64,000 bases of DNA from Rhizobium metallidurans (GTDB taxonomy: Bacteria > Pseudomonadota > Alphaproteobacteria > Rhizobiales > Rhizobiaceae). The stretch lies in NCBI RefSeq assembly GCF_014196505.1, contig NZ_JACIDW010000004.1, forward strand, positions 124,001 through 188,000, given 5' to 3'. Below are positions 36,982-47,119 of the stretch, one piece after another (position 1 is the stretch's first letter; each line of letters starts with the position of its first letter). Under the pieces are notes generated by a model. It did not search any database, was not told the DNA's origin, and saw nothing but the letters and a program-made list of their open reading frames with translations. A program made the position numbers and the translations under genes.

Positions 36982-38016
36982 ATGGGTTTTAAAGTTGCAG
37001 TTGCGGGAGCCACCGGAAATGTCGGCCGGGAGATGCTCAACATTCTTTCCGAACGCGGTTTTCCCGCAGACGAAGTCGTAGCGCTCGCCTCCGCGCGCTC
37101 GCAGGGTCTCGAGGTTTCCTATGGCGACAAGACCCTCAAGGTCATGAACCTCGAGAATTACGATTTTTCCGACACCGATATCTGCCTGATGTCGGCTGGC
37201 GGCGAGGTATCGAAGAAGTGGTCGCCGAAGATCGGCGCGCAGGGCTGCGTCGTGATCGACAACTCCTCCGCATGGCGCTACGATCAGGACGTTCCGCTGG
37301 TGGTTCCCGAAGTGAACCCTGATGCCATCGAGCAGTTCACCAAGCGCAACATCATCGCCAATCCGAATTGCTCAACCGCGCAGCTCGTCGTCGCGCTGAA
37401 GCCGCTTCACGACGCCGCCACCATCAAGCGCGTCGTCGTCTCGACCTACCAGTCCGTTTCCGGCGCGGGCAAGGACGGCATGGACGAACTCTTCAACCAG
37501 ACACGCGCCGTCTTCGTCGCCGATCCGATCGAGAACAAGAAGTTCACCAAGCGCATCGCCTTCAACGTCATCCCGCACATCGACAGCTTCATGGAAGACG
37601 GTTACACGAAGGAAGAGTGGAAGGTTCTGGCCGAAACCAAGAAGATGCTCGACCCGAAGATCAAGGTGACCTGCACGGCCGTGCGCGTCCCCGTCTTCAT
37701 CGGCCACTCGGAATCGGTCAACATCGAGTTCGAGAAGGAAATCACCGCCGATCAGGCCCGCGATATCCTGCGCGACGCGCCGGGTTGCCAGGTCATCGAC
37801 AAGCACGAGAACGGCGGCTACATCACGCCTTACGAATCCGCCGGCGAGGACGCGACCTACATCTCGCGCATCCGTGAGGATGCGACGGTTGAGAACGGCC
37901 TCAACATGTGGGTGGTTTCCGACAATCTGCGCAAGGGCGCGGCATTGAACGCGATCCAGATCGCCGAACTGCTGGTCAATCGCGGACTTGTGAAGCCGCG
38001 CAGACAGGCTGCTTGA
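36982..38016 (+). CDS. asd: Aspartate-semialdehyde dehydrogenase
   Basis: Asd reduces aspartyl phosphate to aspartate semialdehyde, the branch point to lysine/diaminopimelate, threonine and methionine. The 344-residue protein starts with the NADP-binding VAVAGATGNVGREML. It carries the catalytic cysteine Cys130 in NPNCSTAQ and YQSVSGAGKDGMDEL, and the substrate arginine/histidine region is in CTAVRVPVFIGHSES. The ATG at 36982 has GAGAG at proper distance. A strong terminator follows. Confidence 0.97.
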   Translation: MGFKVAVAGATGNVGREMLNILSERGFPADEVVALASARSQGLEVSYGDKTLKVMNLENYDFSDTDICLMSAGGEVSKKWSPKIGAQGCVVIDNSSAWRYDQDVPLVVPEVNPDAIEQFTKRNIIANPNCSTAQLVVALKPLHDAATIKRVVVSTYQSVSGAGKDGMDELFNQTRAVFVADPIENKKFTKRIAFNVIPHIDSFMEDGYTKEEWKVLAETKKMLDPKIKVTCTAVRVPVFIGHSESVNIEFEKEITADQARDILRDAPGCQVIDKHENGGYITPYESAGEDATYISRIREDATVENGLNMWVVSDNLRKGAALNAIQIAELLVNRGLVKPRRQAA

Positions 38017-38072
38017 ATATTTTCTTAACCATGTCTTGTTAAGCCCGTTACTTAAGTTAAGGCTTATTCGGA

Positions 38073-38104
38073 GCGCGGGATGCCAAACGGCTTCCCGCGC
38101 TTTT
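38073..38104 (+). terminator. Intrinsic terminator after asd
   Basis: GCGCGGGA (38073-38080) pairs with TCCCGCGC (38093-38100) and is followed by TTTT. Confidence 0.8.
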
Positions 38105-38184
38105 CAGGCGGATGGTCATGACAATATCGCCGATAACGGGCCGCAGCCCGGTTAAGGCTAGGCTGATCGAGATCGGGGTATTCG

Positions 38185-39009
38185 ATGCGTAAGACAAGAC
38201 TTTTGCTGGCGGCGGCGGCAATGCTCGCCATGTTCCAGGCAGTTCCGGCGATGGCTCAAGCGGCACCACAGTGCAGCGACACCAGCGCGGGGTTCGAACA
38301 GTGGGTGGTTGCCTTCAAGCAGCAAGCAGCGGCCAGTGGCGTCAGCCGCTCCGTTCTCGACAAGGCTTTCGCCAACGTCGTTTACAACAGACCGACCATC
38401 GCCGCCGACCGCGGCCAGAAGAGCTTCAAGCTGTCCTTTGACGCCTTCATGCAGAAGCGCGGTGGCCAGGCCATCATCTCGCGCGGCAAAGGCATGAAGC
38501 GCGCCAACGCGGCGCTCTTTGCCTCCATCGAGCGCAAGTATGGCGTTCCGGCCGGTCCACTGATCGCCATCTGGGGCATGGAAACCGGTTTCGGTAGCTA
38601 CATGGGCAACCAGCACACCCTGTCGGCGGTATCCACGCTCGCTTTCGACTGCCGCCGCAGCGCCTATTTCACCGACCAGCTTTACGCCGCCCTGCAGCTC
38701 GTGGGCGAAGGCTTCCTCAGCCCGCAGGCCCGTGGCGCCGCACATGGCGAAATCGGCCAGACCCAGTTCCTGCCCCGCAACGTGGTTCTCTACGGTGCCG
38801 ATGGCGATGGCGATGGCAAGGTCGACATGGTCGGCTCGCGCGCCGACGCGCTTGCCTCGACCGCGAACTTCCTGAGGGGCAAGGGCTGGACCCCGGGCGC
38901 CGGCTATCAGCCAGGCGAGCCGAACTTCGCCGCCATCGACGGTTGGAACGCCGCGACCGTCTATCAGCAGGCGATCGCCTACATCGGCCAGCAGATCGAC
39001 GCGAACTGA
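38185..39009 (+). CDS. Lytic murein transglycosylase (MltB-like)
   Basis: This enzyme cleaves the glycan strands of peptidoglycan to give 1,6-anhydromuramic ends. The 274-residue protein has a signal peptide (LLLAAAAMLAMFQAVPAMA, cut before QAAPQC). The catalytic glutamate is Glu134 in WGMETGFG, and GEIGQTQFLPRNVVLYG is the second family block. The Cys in mature QAAPQC is not in a proper lipobox, so a soluble periplasmic enzyme is more likely than a lipoprotein. It lies alone between terminators. Confidence 0.93.
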   Translation: MRKTRLLLAAAAMLAMFQAVPAMAQAAPQCSDTSAGFEQWVVAFKQQAAASGVSRSVLDKAFANVVYNRPTIAADRGQKSFKLSFDAFMQKRGGQAIISRGKGMKRANAALFASIERKYGVPAGPLIAIWGMETGFGSYMGNQHTLSAVSTLAFDCRRSAYFTDQLYAALQLVGEGFLSPQARGAAHGEIGQTQFLPRNVVLYGADGDGDGKVDMVGSRADALASTANFLRGKGWTPGAGYQPGEPNFAAIDGWNAATVYQQAIAYIGQQIDAN

Positions 39010-39032
39010 TTTCGAAAAGATGAAAATGAGAA

Positions 39033-39060
39033 GGCGCTGCGGGAAACCGCGGCGCCTTTT
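39033..39060 (+). terminator. Terminator between the transglycosylase and carbonic anhydrase genes
   Basis: GGCGCTGCGG (39033-39042) pairs with CCGCGGCGCC (39047-39056) with one mismatch across a GAAA loop, followed by TTTT. It separates two convergent genes. Confidence 0.8.
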
Positions 39061-39080
39061 ATCCGTGCCGGATGACGGTG

Positions 39081-39722
39081 TCAGACATCAGGGCGAATGA
39101 AGTCGCGCGTCTCCGCGTCCATGACCCACAGTTCGCCGGTCGAGATATCGAACCAGGCGCCATGCAGCTGGATCTCGCCGGCTTCCTCGCGCGCCTTGAT
39201 CTCCGGAAAGGTCCGGAGATTGTCGATCGAGTTGCGTATCGACACGCGCTCCAGCGCCGTCTGGCGCTCACCCGGCGTCATTACATCATTGCTCTGGATC
39301 TGCTCGGCCGCCGGCCGCACCAGCGACATCCAGCGTCCGATGAAGTCGCCCGGCGACAACGGTTCGGCATCCGGATCGAGCGCTGCGCGGATACCGCCGC
39401 AACGGCCATGGCCCATGACGACGATATTGGCGACCTTCAGGGCCAGCACCGCGAACTCGAGCGCCGCCGAGGTCGCATGGAAATTGCTGTCCGGCTCGTA
39501 CGGCGGCACCATGTTGGCGACGTTGCGCACGACGAACAGCTCGCCGGGACCGGAATCGAAGATCAGCTCCGGCGCCGCGCGTGAATCCGAACAGGCGATG
39601 ACCAGCGTGCTCGGGCTCTGCCCGTGTTCCGCCAGCGTCTTGTACCGATCGCGGGCGTCGGCATAACGCCCGCTCATGAAGTTGCGATAGCCGTCGAGAA
39701 GTGTGTCTGGAAAACGCTGCAT
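39081..39722 (-). CDS. Beta-class carbonic anhydrase
   Basis: This zinc enzyme interconverts carbon dioxide and bicarbonate, which carboxylases need. The 213-residue sequence has the beta-class zinc ligands Cys44 (in ACSDSR, with Asp46 and Arg48 forming the catalytic dyad), His105 and Cys108 (in GHGRCGG). No signal peptide is present, so it is cytoplasmic. Its own promoter must lie in the short gap upstream toward pdxY, which is on the same strand 69 bp away, or it is co-transcribed with pdxY. Confidence 0.96.
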   Translation of the reverse strand: MQRFPDTLLDGYRNFMSGRYADARDRYKTLAEHGQSPSTLVIACSDSRAAPELIFDSGPGELFVVRNVANMVPPYEPDSNFHATSAALEFAVLALKVANIVVMGHGRCGGIRAALDPDAEPLSPGDFIGRWMSLVRPAAEQIQSNDVMTPGERQTALERVSIRNSIDNLRTFPEIKAREEAGEIQLHGAWFDISTGELWVMDAETRDFIRPDV

Positions 39723-39791
39723 GATCTTCGATTACAGCGTGAGCGATGCAAGATCAATATCGCAGCGCCAAATGCGTTAACGGCGCAACTG

Positions 39792-40667
39792 CTAGCGCTT
39801 TCGCCGCTGCGCCGGATGCAGCAGATGCCGCATCTGCACCATCGCCATCGGCGTCGACAGGCTGGAGGCGTCGTTTGCGAGCGTCAGCTCGTCGCTGCCG
39901 CGCTTCACCGCGCGAGCCAGCACCTCGTAGACGCTGGCGGTCGCCAGTTGCAACGCCTTTTCGTCTTCCATGCCGGACTGAAGCCGAGACAGGAAAAGCG
40001 CGGCGAGAAGATCGCCCAGGCCGTTTGGCGGATTGTCGATCAACCGGTGTTCGGCAAGCAGCGCGTGGCGGCCGGAAAGATAGAGGTTCCCCGTTCCGCC
40101 TGCCATCAGCGGCACTGCCGAGGTCACCAGCATGCGCGCGGGACCAAGGGCGAGCGCCGCCTCCATGATCTCGCTGTTGCTCTCCAGCGGCGCGCCGGAC
40201 AGCCAGGCGAGCTCATAACGATTGGGGGTCGCCAGCGATGCCAGCGGGATAAGATGGTCGCGGATCGCCTCGGCGGTCGCCTCGGGAACGTAGAGGCCGC
40301 CCAGGTCGCCCATGACGGGGTCGCAAACGTAAAAGAGATCGGGATTGCGGTCCCTGAGCGCCGCGATCAGCCGGGCGACGGAGCGCGCCTGCGCGGCATT
40401 GCCGAAATAACCCGACAGCACGGCCTTGACCTCGCCGATCCACGGCGCCCGAATGAGATCGTCGATAGCCGCATCGAAATCCCCCTCCGCGAATGTCAGC
40501 CGCGTCGAACGGCCATGACCCGGATGCCAGGGCAGAACGATGGTCGGAAGCGCCCACACCTGATGGCCGAGCGTCTCGAGCGCGAAGACCGCCGCCCGAT
40601 TGCCGACCGACCCACGAACGACATGGCTCGATATGACGATGACGGTGCCTACTGCATCCTGCGACAT
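39792..40667 (-). CDS. pdxY: Pyridoxal kinase PdxY
   Basis: A ribokinase-superfamily kinase that salvages pyridoxal to pyridoxal phosphate. The 291-residue protein has the early block ISSHVVRGSVGNRAAVFALE, the metal/ATP region VCDPVMGDLGGLYVPE, and the C-terminal anion-hole/base motif NGLGDLLAALFLSRL, where the catalytic Asp is kept although the usual GTGD reads GLGD. The length matches PdxY. It lies upstream of the carbonic anhydrase gene on the same strand. Confidence 0.92.
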   Translation of the reverse strand: MSQDAVGTVIVISSHVVRGSVGNRAAVFALETLGHQVWALPTIVLPWHPGHGRSTRLTFAEGDFDAAIDDLIRAPWIGEVKAVLSGYFGNAAQARSVARLIAALRDRNPDLFYVCDPVMGDLGGLYVPEATAEAIRDHLIPLASLATPNRYELAWLSGAPLESNSEIMEAALALGPARMLVTSAVPLMAGGTGNLYLSGRHALLAEHRLIDNPPNGLGDLLAALFLSRLQSGMEDEKALQLATASVYEVLARAVKRGSDELTLANDASSLSTPMAMVQMRHLLHPAQRRKR

Positions 40668-40913
40668 GTTTTTCCGATCCGGGTTCCGATCCTCAGTTGA
40701 TCGTCTTTTTGCCGCGCGACTGTCAACAACTCTTCATTCGGGCGTGATCAAAGTTCTGCCGAGAAAAACCACATCCGGATCATTTTTTGCAAAATTGACG
40801 ACGTGCCGGCTAAATTCGCACGAAAACTGCCATCGACGTCCCCAATTTAGCAATTTTTCTGTCAAACCTTCTGCTAACCTGCGCGCAATCGAGAAAATGA
40901 GGGAACACAGTCA

Positions 40914-43900
40914 ATGGCTGCTCGAAACAATCCGAAACGGGAAAAGCAGATAGAGAGCGCGAACAAGATCGCGACCGCGATGGGCGAGAACTATCTCGCG
41001 CCGGATGTTCTCTTCGGACGCGCCAGCGGCGACGACCTCGAATCCTACACGCCCGAGATGCTGGCAATCTCCGCCGTTCATTGCGCGGCCGAACTTGCCG
41101 CCTGGACCGGCAATGCCCCGCGCGTCACCGTGACCTCGCTTGACAATGTCGAGCCCGATGGCGTGGCGGTATCGGTCCTGTCGGTAACCGATCGAAACAT
41201 GCCGTTCCTCTATGAATCGGTCATGGGCGAGGTGACGAGCAGTTACCGCGATCTCTATATGGCGGTGCATCCCATTCTCGTCATGTCGGAAGGTCACCCG
41301 CCGGAGCTCTATTCGCCGGATATGCCGGGCGAGGCGGCGAACCGCGTCAGCCACATCCAGCTTCACCTCGCACCACTCACACCGGCACAGTCGGCCGATC
41401 TGATAGAGCGCATAGAAATCGTCCTGGAACAGGTGCGATTGGCGGTTTCCGACTGGAAGCCGATGCTGGACAAGCTCGGCACCGCGATCGACGAACTGTC
41501 ATCGCGCAATGTCGGCCGCCGCAAGGCGGATCGCGACGAGGCGGTCGCTTTCCTCACCTGGCTGCGCGATGCCAATTTCACGCTTCTCGGAATGCGCGAA
41601 TATGTCTATTCCGGCAAGGGATCGAACGCGAAGGTCGAGCGTGACAAGGGCACGGGGCTGGGCATCCTCTCCAATCCCGATGTGCTGGTGCTTCGAACCG
41701 GCCGCGACGCTGTAACCACGACGCCCGAAATCCTCGCCTTCCTCGACGGCCCGGAATTCCTGATCGTCACCAAGGCGAACGTCAAATCCGTCGTTCATCG
41801 CCGCGCCTACATGGACTATGTCGGCGTGAAGCGTTTCGACGAGAATGGCAATGTCACCGGCGAACTGCGCATCGTCGGCCTGTTCACCTCGACGGCTTAT
41901 ACCTCGCTCGCAACCGATATCCCACTGCTGCGCTCCAAGGTCGAGAAGGTGAAGGAACATTTCGGCTTCGATCCGATGAGCCATTCGGGCCGCATGCTCG
42001 ACAACACCCTTGAATCCTACCCCCGCGATGATCTCTTCCAGATCGACACCGCCCTGCTCTCCACCTTCGCCGAACAGATCAACGACCTTACCGACAGGCC
42101 GCGCGTACGCGTGCTGCCGCGCATCGATCACTTCGATCGTTTCGTTTCCGTCATCGTCTACGTTCCGCGTGAGGAATATGATTCGATCGTGCGGGAGAAA
42201 ATAGGGACCTATCTGAAGACCATCTATGACGGTCGCGTCTCTGCTTATTACCCGGCTTTCCCCGAAGGCGGCGTCGCCCGCGTCCACTTCATCATCGGCC
42301 GCTCCGGCGGAAAGACACCGCGTATCCACCAGGCGAAACTGGAAGAAGCAATTCGCGCCATCACGGCCCGTTGGGACGACCGCTTCGAAATGCTCGCCGG
42401 TCCGAAGGCGCCCAGGATCACGGTCAGCAACGCGTTCCAGGATCTGTTCCCGCCAGAAGAAACATTCGCCGACTTCGCCGATATCGTCGGCTGCGCGACG
42501 GGCGAACAGACCCGCATCGAATTCTACACGCGCATCAAGGACGGCACGTCGCTCCTGTGCCTGAAGATCTTTCACGCCGACGGCCAGCTCGCGCTCTCCC
42601 GCCGCGTGCCGCTTCTCGAAAATCTCGGCTTTAGCGTCATCAGCGAGGGTACGTTCGACATCGGCGTGACGCTGGCCGACGGCAGCGAAAAGCTGGTTGT
42701 CCTGCATGACATGGAACTCGAAGCCCAGAGCGGCGCGGAAATCGATCTGCAGCAGCATGGCGCAGCACTCGAAGAAGCGTTCCTGTCGGCCTTCGCCGGC
42801 GTCATCGACAACGACAACTTCAACCGCCTGATCATCTCGGCCGGGCTTTCGGCGCGCGAGGCAAGCGTTCTCAGAGCCTATTCGCGCTATCTCAGACAGG
42901 CGGGGATCGCTTATTCGCAGGACTACATCGCAACGACTCTGGATAAATATCCGGCTATCTCGTCGCTCATCTTCCGCCTGTTCCACGACGGCCTGGATCC
43001 GAAGCTGACGGAGAAGAGCAGGATCAAGAAGGCGACCGATCTTCACGCGAAAATCGAGACCGCTCTGTCGGATGTCCCAAGCCTCGATGACGACCGAATC
43101 CTGCGCCGATACGTCAACGTGGTCGACGCGACGCTGCGCACCAACTACTTCCAGCGCAATCCCGATGGTTCCGCCAAGGCGATGCTGGCCTTCAAGCTCG
43201 ATCCGCATCTGATCGACGGTCTGCCGGCGCCGAAGCCGTTCCGTGAGATGTTCGTCTACGGCGTCGAGGTCGAGGGCGTTCACCTGCGCTTCGGCAGGGT
43301 GGCGCGCGGCGGACTGCGCTGGTCGGATCGCGCCGAGGACTATCGCACCGAGGTGCTCGGCCTCGTGAAGGCGCAGCAGGTCAAGAACGCCGTGATCGTG
43401 CCCGTCGGCGCCAAGGGCGGCTTCTATCCGAAGAGGCTCCCGATCGGCGGCAATCGCGACGAGATCTTCAACGCGGGGCGGGAAGCCTACAAGACCTATA
43501 TCCGCACGCTGCTTTCGATCACCGACAACATTTCCGGCACCGAAATCATCCCGCCCGAAAACACCGTGCGGCTCGATGGCGATGACCCCTATTTCGTCGT
43601 CGCCGCCGACAAGGGCACGGCGACCTTCTCCGACACCGCGAACGCGCTGGCGCAGGAAGCCGGCTTCTGGCTCGACGACGCCTTCGCATCGGGCGGCTCG
43701 GCCGGCTACGACCACAAGAAGATGGGTATCACCGCGCGCGGCGCCTGGGAGACGGTCAAACGCCATTTCCGCGAAATGGATATCGACATTCAGACGACGC
43801 CGTTCACGGTCGCGGGCGTTGGCGACATGTCGGGCGACGTTTTCGGCAACGGCATGCTCCTGTCGCCGAAGATCCGGCTGCTGGCCGCCTTCGACCATCG

Positions 43901-45689
43901 CGACATCTTCATCGATCCCGATCCGGATATGGCCAAGACCCTGGCCGAGCGCCAGCGGCTGTTCAATCTGCCGCGCTCCAGCTGGCAGGATTTCGACAGG
44001 AGCCTGCTCTCGAAGGGCGGCATGATCATCTCGCGCTCGGCGAAATCGGTGACGCTCACCGCGCAGGCCGCCGCCGCGATCGGCATGGACAAGACGGTTG
44101 CCACGCCGTTTGAAGTCATGACCGCGATCCTGAAAAGCCCTGTCGACCTGCTCTGGTTCGGCGGCATCGGCACCTATGTGAAGGCGGCCGCCGAAACCGA
44201 TACCGACGTCGGCGATCGCGCCAACGACCCCATCCGTATCAGCGCCGACGAGGTGCGCGCCAAGGTCATCGGCGAGGGCGCGAACCTGGGCGTCACCCAG
44301 CGCGGCCGCATCGCCTACGGACTGAAGGGTGGTCGCTGCAATTCCGACGCGATCGACAACTCCGCGGGCGTCAACACCTCCGACGTCGAAGTGAACATCA
44401 AGATAGCGCTCGCGGCCGCCATGCATGAAGGCCGGCTGCCGCGGCAGAAGCGCGACCAGCTGCTGTCCTCGATGACCGACGAAGTCAGCAAGCTGGTGCT
44501 GCGCAACAACTACCTGCAGTCGCTCGCCATCTCGCTGACCGAGCGGAAAGGCACCGCGAACGGACTGGAGCTTGCCCGCTTCATGGGTGTTCTGGAGACC
44601 GCCAAGCAGCTCAACCGCAAGGTCGAGACGCTGCCCGACGACACCGCCATGGCCGAACGATATGCCGCCAACAGACCGCTCACGCGGCCTGAGATCGGCG
44701 TCCTCCTGTCCTATGCCAAGATCGTTCTCTTCGACGCGCTTGCGGCAAGCGATTTGCCGGATGATCCCTATTTCGAGGCGACCCTCTCGCAATATTTCCC
44801 CGCCAAGATGCGCAAGTCCAACGCTTCCGATATCGCCAACCATCGCCTGAAGCGCGAGATCGTGGCGACCGTGCTGGCCAACGAAGCCATCAACCGCGGC
44901 GGCCCAAGCTTTGCCGTCAGCATGATGGACGCGACGGCCGCATCGGCACCCGAAGTTGTGCGCGCCGCCATCATCGCCCGCGACGGCTTCGATCTCGGCC
45001 GGCTCTGGGGCGAGACCGATGCGCTCGACGGCAGGATTTCCGGCCAGATGCAGAACCGTATCTACGAGGAAATCAGCCATATCTTCACCGTGCTCACGCG
45101 TCTGCTGTTGAAGATGCAGATGGCCAAGGGAGATATCGCCGAGACCATCGACAGGTTGCGTGCGGCCTTCAAGAAGCTGCAGCCGGTCTTCGCCAGCCAG
45201 GTCGTTCCCGAACTCGAGGCGCGCCAGGCCGAGTATCAGGCCGCCGGCGTGCCGGACGGGCTTTCGGCCGAAATCGCCCATCTGATCGGCTTCGCGCTCG
45301 TACCCGAGATCATGCAGATCGCTGAGCGCACGGGCGAGCCGCTGATCCGCGCCGCCGAGAGCTATTTCGCGGTCAGCAAGACCTTCCGTATCGGACGGCT
45401 GCTGGCGGCCGGCGGCCGCATCGCCACCTCGGATCACTACGAGAACCTGGCGCTGGCGCGAAGCCTCGACCAGATCGCCACCGCGCGTCGCGATATCGTC
45501 AGCTCCGCGCTGTCGAACAACGGCAAGGAAAAGCTGCCGGTGCAGGCTTGGCATGCGAGCGACCGGATCAGGATCAATCGCATCGCCGAGGAACTGGCCG
45601 GCCTCAGCGAGGGTGGCGACCCTAACCTGGCCCGCATCACCGTCGCGGCCGGCCTGCTGACCGACCTTGCAAGAGACGGGACGAGGTGA
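40914..45689 (+). CDS. NAD-specific glutamate dehydrogenase, large (180 kDa) class
   Basis: A 1591-residue cytoplasmic enzyme that oxidises glutamate to 2-oxoglutarate and ammonium with NAD. Its size and order are those of the large class: a long N-terminal regulatory region with ACT-like segments (about residues 1-700), and a catalytic core around GGLRWSDRAEDYRTEVLGL and NAVIVPVGAKGGFYPKR. The core is followed by the nucleotide-binding part (VAGVGDMSGDVFGNGML, AAFDHRDIFIDPDPD) and a C-terminal helical domain. It is preceded by a 246 bp intergenic region. It joins amino acid catabolism to the citric acid cycle. Confidence 0.96.
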   Translation: MAARNNPKREKQIESANKIATAMGENYLAPDVLFGRASGDDLESYTPEMLAISAVHCAAELAAWTGNAPRVTVTSLDNVEPDGVAVSVLSVTDRNMPFLYESVMGEVTSSYRDLYMAVHPILVMSEGHPPELYSPDMPGEAANRVSHIQLHLAPLTPAQSADLIERIEIVLEQVRLAVSDWKPMLDKLGTAIDELSSRNVGRRKADRDEAVAFLTWLRDANFTLLGMREYVYSGKGSNAKVERDKGTGLGILSNPDVLVLRTGRDAVTTTPEILAFLDGPEFLIVTKANVKSVVHRRAYMDYVGVKRFDENGNVTGELRIVGLFTSTAYTSLATDIPLLRSKVEKVKEHFGFDPMSHSGRMLDNTLESYPRDDLFQIDTALLSTFAEQINDLTDRPRVRVLPRIDHFDRFVSVIVYVPREEYDSIVREKIGTYLKTIYDGRVSAYYPAFPEGGVARVHFIIGRSGGKTPRIHQAKLEEAIRAITARWDDRFEMLAGPKAPRITVSNAFQDLFPPEETFADFADIVGCATGEQTRIEFYTRIKDGTSLLCLKIFHADGQLALSRRVPLLENLGFSVISEGTFDIGVTLADGSEKLVVLHDMELEAQSGAEIDLQQHGAALEEAFLSAFAGVIDNDNFNRLIISAGLSAREASVLRAYSRYLRQAGIAYSQDYIATTLDKYPAISSLIFRLFHDGLDPKLTEKSRIKKATDLHAKIETALSDVPSLDDDRILRRYVNVVDATLRTNYFQRNPDGSAKAMLAFKLDPHLIDGLPAPKPFREMFVYGVEVEGVHLRFGRVARGGLRWSDRAEDYRTEVLGLVKAQQVKNAVIVPVGAKGGFYPKRLPIGGNRDEIFNAGREAYKTYIRTLLSITDNISGTEIIPPENTVRLDGDDPYFVVAADKGTATFSDTANALAQEAGFWLDDAFASGGSAGYDHKKMGITARGAWETVKRHFREMDIDIQTTPFTVAGVGDMSGDVFGNGMLLSPKIRLLAAFDHRDIFIDPDPDMAKTLAERQRLFNLPRSSWQDFDRSLLSKGGMIISRSAKSVTLTAQAAAAIGMDKTVATPFEVMTAILKSPVDLLWFGGIGTYVKAAAETDTDVGDRANDPIRISADEVRAKVIGEGANLGVTQRGRIAYGLKGGRCNSDAIDNSAGVNTSDVEVNIKIALAAAMHEGRLPRQKRDQLLSSMTDEVSKLVLRNNYLQSLAISLTERKGTANGLELARFMGVLETAKQLNRKVETLPDDTAMAERYAANRPLTRPEIGVLLSYAKIVLFDALAASDLPDDPYFEATLSQYFPAKMRKSNASDIANHRLKREIVATVLANEAINRGGPSFAVSMMDATAASAPEVVRAAIIARDGFDLGRLWGETDALDGRISGQMQNRIYEEISHIFTVLTRLLLKMQMAKGDIAETIDRLRAAFKKLQPVFASQVVPELEARQAEYQAAGVPDGLSAEIAHLIGFALVPEIMQIAERTGEPLIRAAESYFAVSKTFRIGRLLAAGGRIATSDHYENLALARSLDQIATARRDIVSSALSNNGKEKLPVQAWHASDRIRINRIAEELAGLSEGGDPNLARITVAAGLLTDLARDGTR

Positions 45690-45720
45690 GACAGTCCGCT
45701 CCCACATCAGGAGCAGGCCG

Positions 45721-47106
45721 GTGAATCGCATTGACTGGACGGGAACACAGCCCCAGCGCGCCACGCGCAGGGGCATCTGGGGCTGGATGTTCTTCGACTG
45801 GGCGGCGCAACCGTTCTTCACCGTCGTCACCACCTTCATCTTCGGCCCCTACTTCGTGGCCAGGCTGACGGCCGATCCTGTTTCAGCGCAGACGCTCTGG
45901 AGCAACATGGCGACGATCTCCTCGGTGATCATCGCCATCCTCTCCCCCATCCTCGGCTCGATCGCCGATCAGTCCGGCGGGCGAAAGCCATGGATCGGCT
46001 TTTTCGCCGTGATCAAGATCGCCAGCCTGTGCGGCCTCTGGTTCGCGGCACCCGGCTCACCTGTCATCTATCCCATGATCTTCATGATCCTGGCATCGAT
46101 CGCCGCCGAGTTTTCGATCGTCTTCAACGATTCCATGATGCCGCGCCTCGTCGGAAAGGACGAAGTCGGACGCCTGTCAAACACCGCCTGGGGCCTTGGC
46201 TACCTTGGCGGAATGATCGTGCTGATTGCGGTGGTGGCGCTGCTTGCCGGAAGTCCGGAGACAGGCAAGACGATCCTTGGCCTCGACCCCTTGTTCGGCC
46301 TCGACCCAGGGACCGGCGAGGATGCTCGCATTACCGGACCGATCTCGGCCGTGTGGTATCTGATTTTCGTACTGCCGATGTTTCTGTTCACCCCCGATGT
46401 AAAAGGCGGCCTTCCCTTCGCTGCGGCCGTGCGCTCCGGGCTCCGCGAAGTCAGGCACACGCTGGGCGAACTGAAGCAACGCCGCTCGCTGTTGCGCTTT
46501 CTCGTGGCCCGCATGATCTACCAGGACGGCGTCAACGGCTTGCTGATCCTCGGTGGCGCCTTCGCGGCCGGCATGTTCGGCTGGGTAACCATCGAGATCG
46601 GCATCTACGGCATCATTCTCAACGTTGTGGCGATTTTCGGCTGCGTCATCGCCGGACGGATCGACGCCCGCATCGGCTCGAAGGCGACCATCCTCATCAG
46701 TCTCACCATGTTGCTTTTGGCGACCCTCGGCATCGTATCGACCCAACCGGGCTCCACGCTCTTCGGGCTGGTGCCGCTTCCCGCGACCGATTCCGGTGGA
46801 CTGTTCGGCACGGCGGCGGAGAAGGCCTATATCGGCTACGGCCTGCTGATCGGCCTGGCATTCGGCCCGGTTCAGGCCTCGTCGCGCTCTTATCTGGCCC
46901 GCAGCGTCAGCCTTGATGAGGCCGGCCGCTATTTCGGCATCTACGCCCTGTCAGGCCGCGCAACCAGCTTCATGGCAACGCTTCTGTTTTCGATCGTCAC
47001 CTACACGACCGGCTCGTCGCATCTTGGCATGGCCACGCTCGTCCTGTTTCTGGCCGGCGGGCTGATCCTGTTGATCCGGACGCCCTATCCGGCGGATAGG
47101 GCGTAA
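45721..47106 (+). CDS. MFS transporter, UMF1/Atg22-like family
   Basis: A 461-residue polytopic protein with about twelve hydrophobic segments. The N terminus IWGWMFFDWAAQPFFTVV and then SPILGSIADQSGGRKPW are typical of the UMF1 (Atg22-like) branch of the major facilitator superfamily, whose fungal members export amino acids from the vacuole. The bacterial substrate is unknown. The GTG at 45721 has AGGAG seven bases upstream, and its position 31 bp after the glutamate dehydrogenase suggests co-transcription and perhaps amino acid export. A perfect inverted repeat covers its last codons (47080-47104). Confidence 0.9.
   Translation: MNRIDWTGTQPQRATRRGIWGWMFFDWAAQPFFTVVTTFIFGPYFVARLTADPVSAQTLWSNMATISSVIIAILSPILGSIADQSGGRKPWIGFFAVIKIASLCGLWFAAPGSPVIYPMIFMILASIAAEFSIVFNDSMMPRLVGKDEVGRLSNTAWGLGYLGGMIVLIAVVALLAGSPETGKTILGLDPLFGLDPGTGEDARITGPISAVWYLIFVLPMFLFTPDVKGGLPFAAAVRSGLREVRHTLGELKQRRSLLRFLVARMIYQDGVNGLLILGGAFAAGMFGWVTIEIGIYGIILNVVAIFGCVIAGRIDARIGSKATILISLTMLLLATLGIVSTQPGSTLFGLVPLPATDSGGLFGTAAEKAYIGYGLLIGLAFGPVQASSRSYLARSVSLDEAGRYFGIYALSGRATSFMATLLFSIVTYTTGSSHLGMATLVLFLAGGLILLIRTPYPADRA
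47080..47104. terminator. Stem-loop at the end of the MFS gene, between convergent operons
   Basis: ACGCCCTATCC (47080-47090) pairs perfectly with GGATAGGGCGT (47094-47104). The right arm runs into the stop codon of the MFS gene, and the purH stop lies 16 bp beyond. No T-run is present on either side, so it may act as a transcript-end stabiliser or a Rho-aided bidirectional end. Confidence 0.5.
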
Positions 47107-47119
47107 CCGTCTTCGTCGA

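Noticed and set aside
41499..45839. Antisense open frame of 1446 codons opposite the glutamate dehydrogenase gene
   Set aside because: It is a shadow of a high-GC coding strand. It has no ribosome-binding site, the product is rich in Arg, Asp, Gly and His without family motifs, and the sense gene is beyond doubt.
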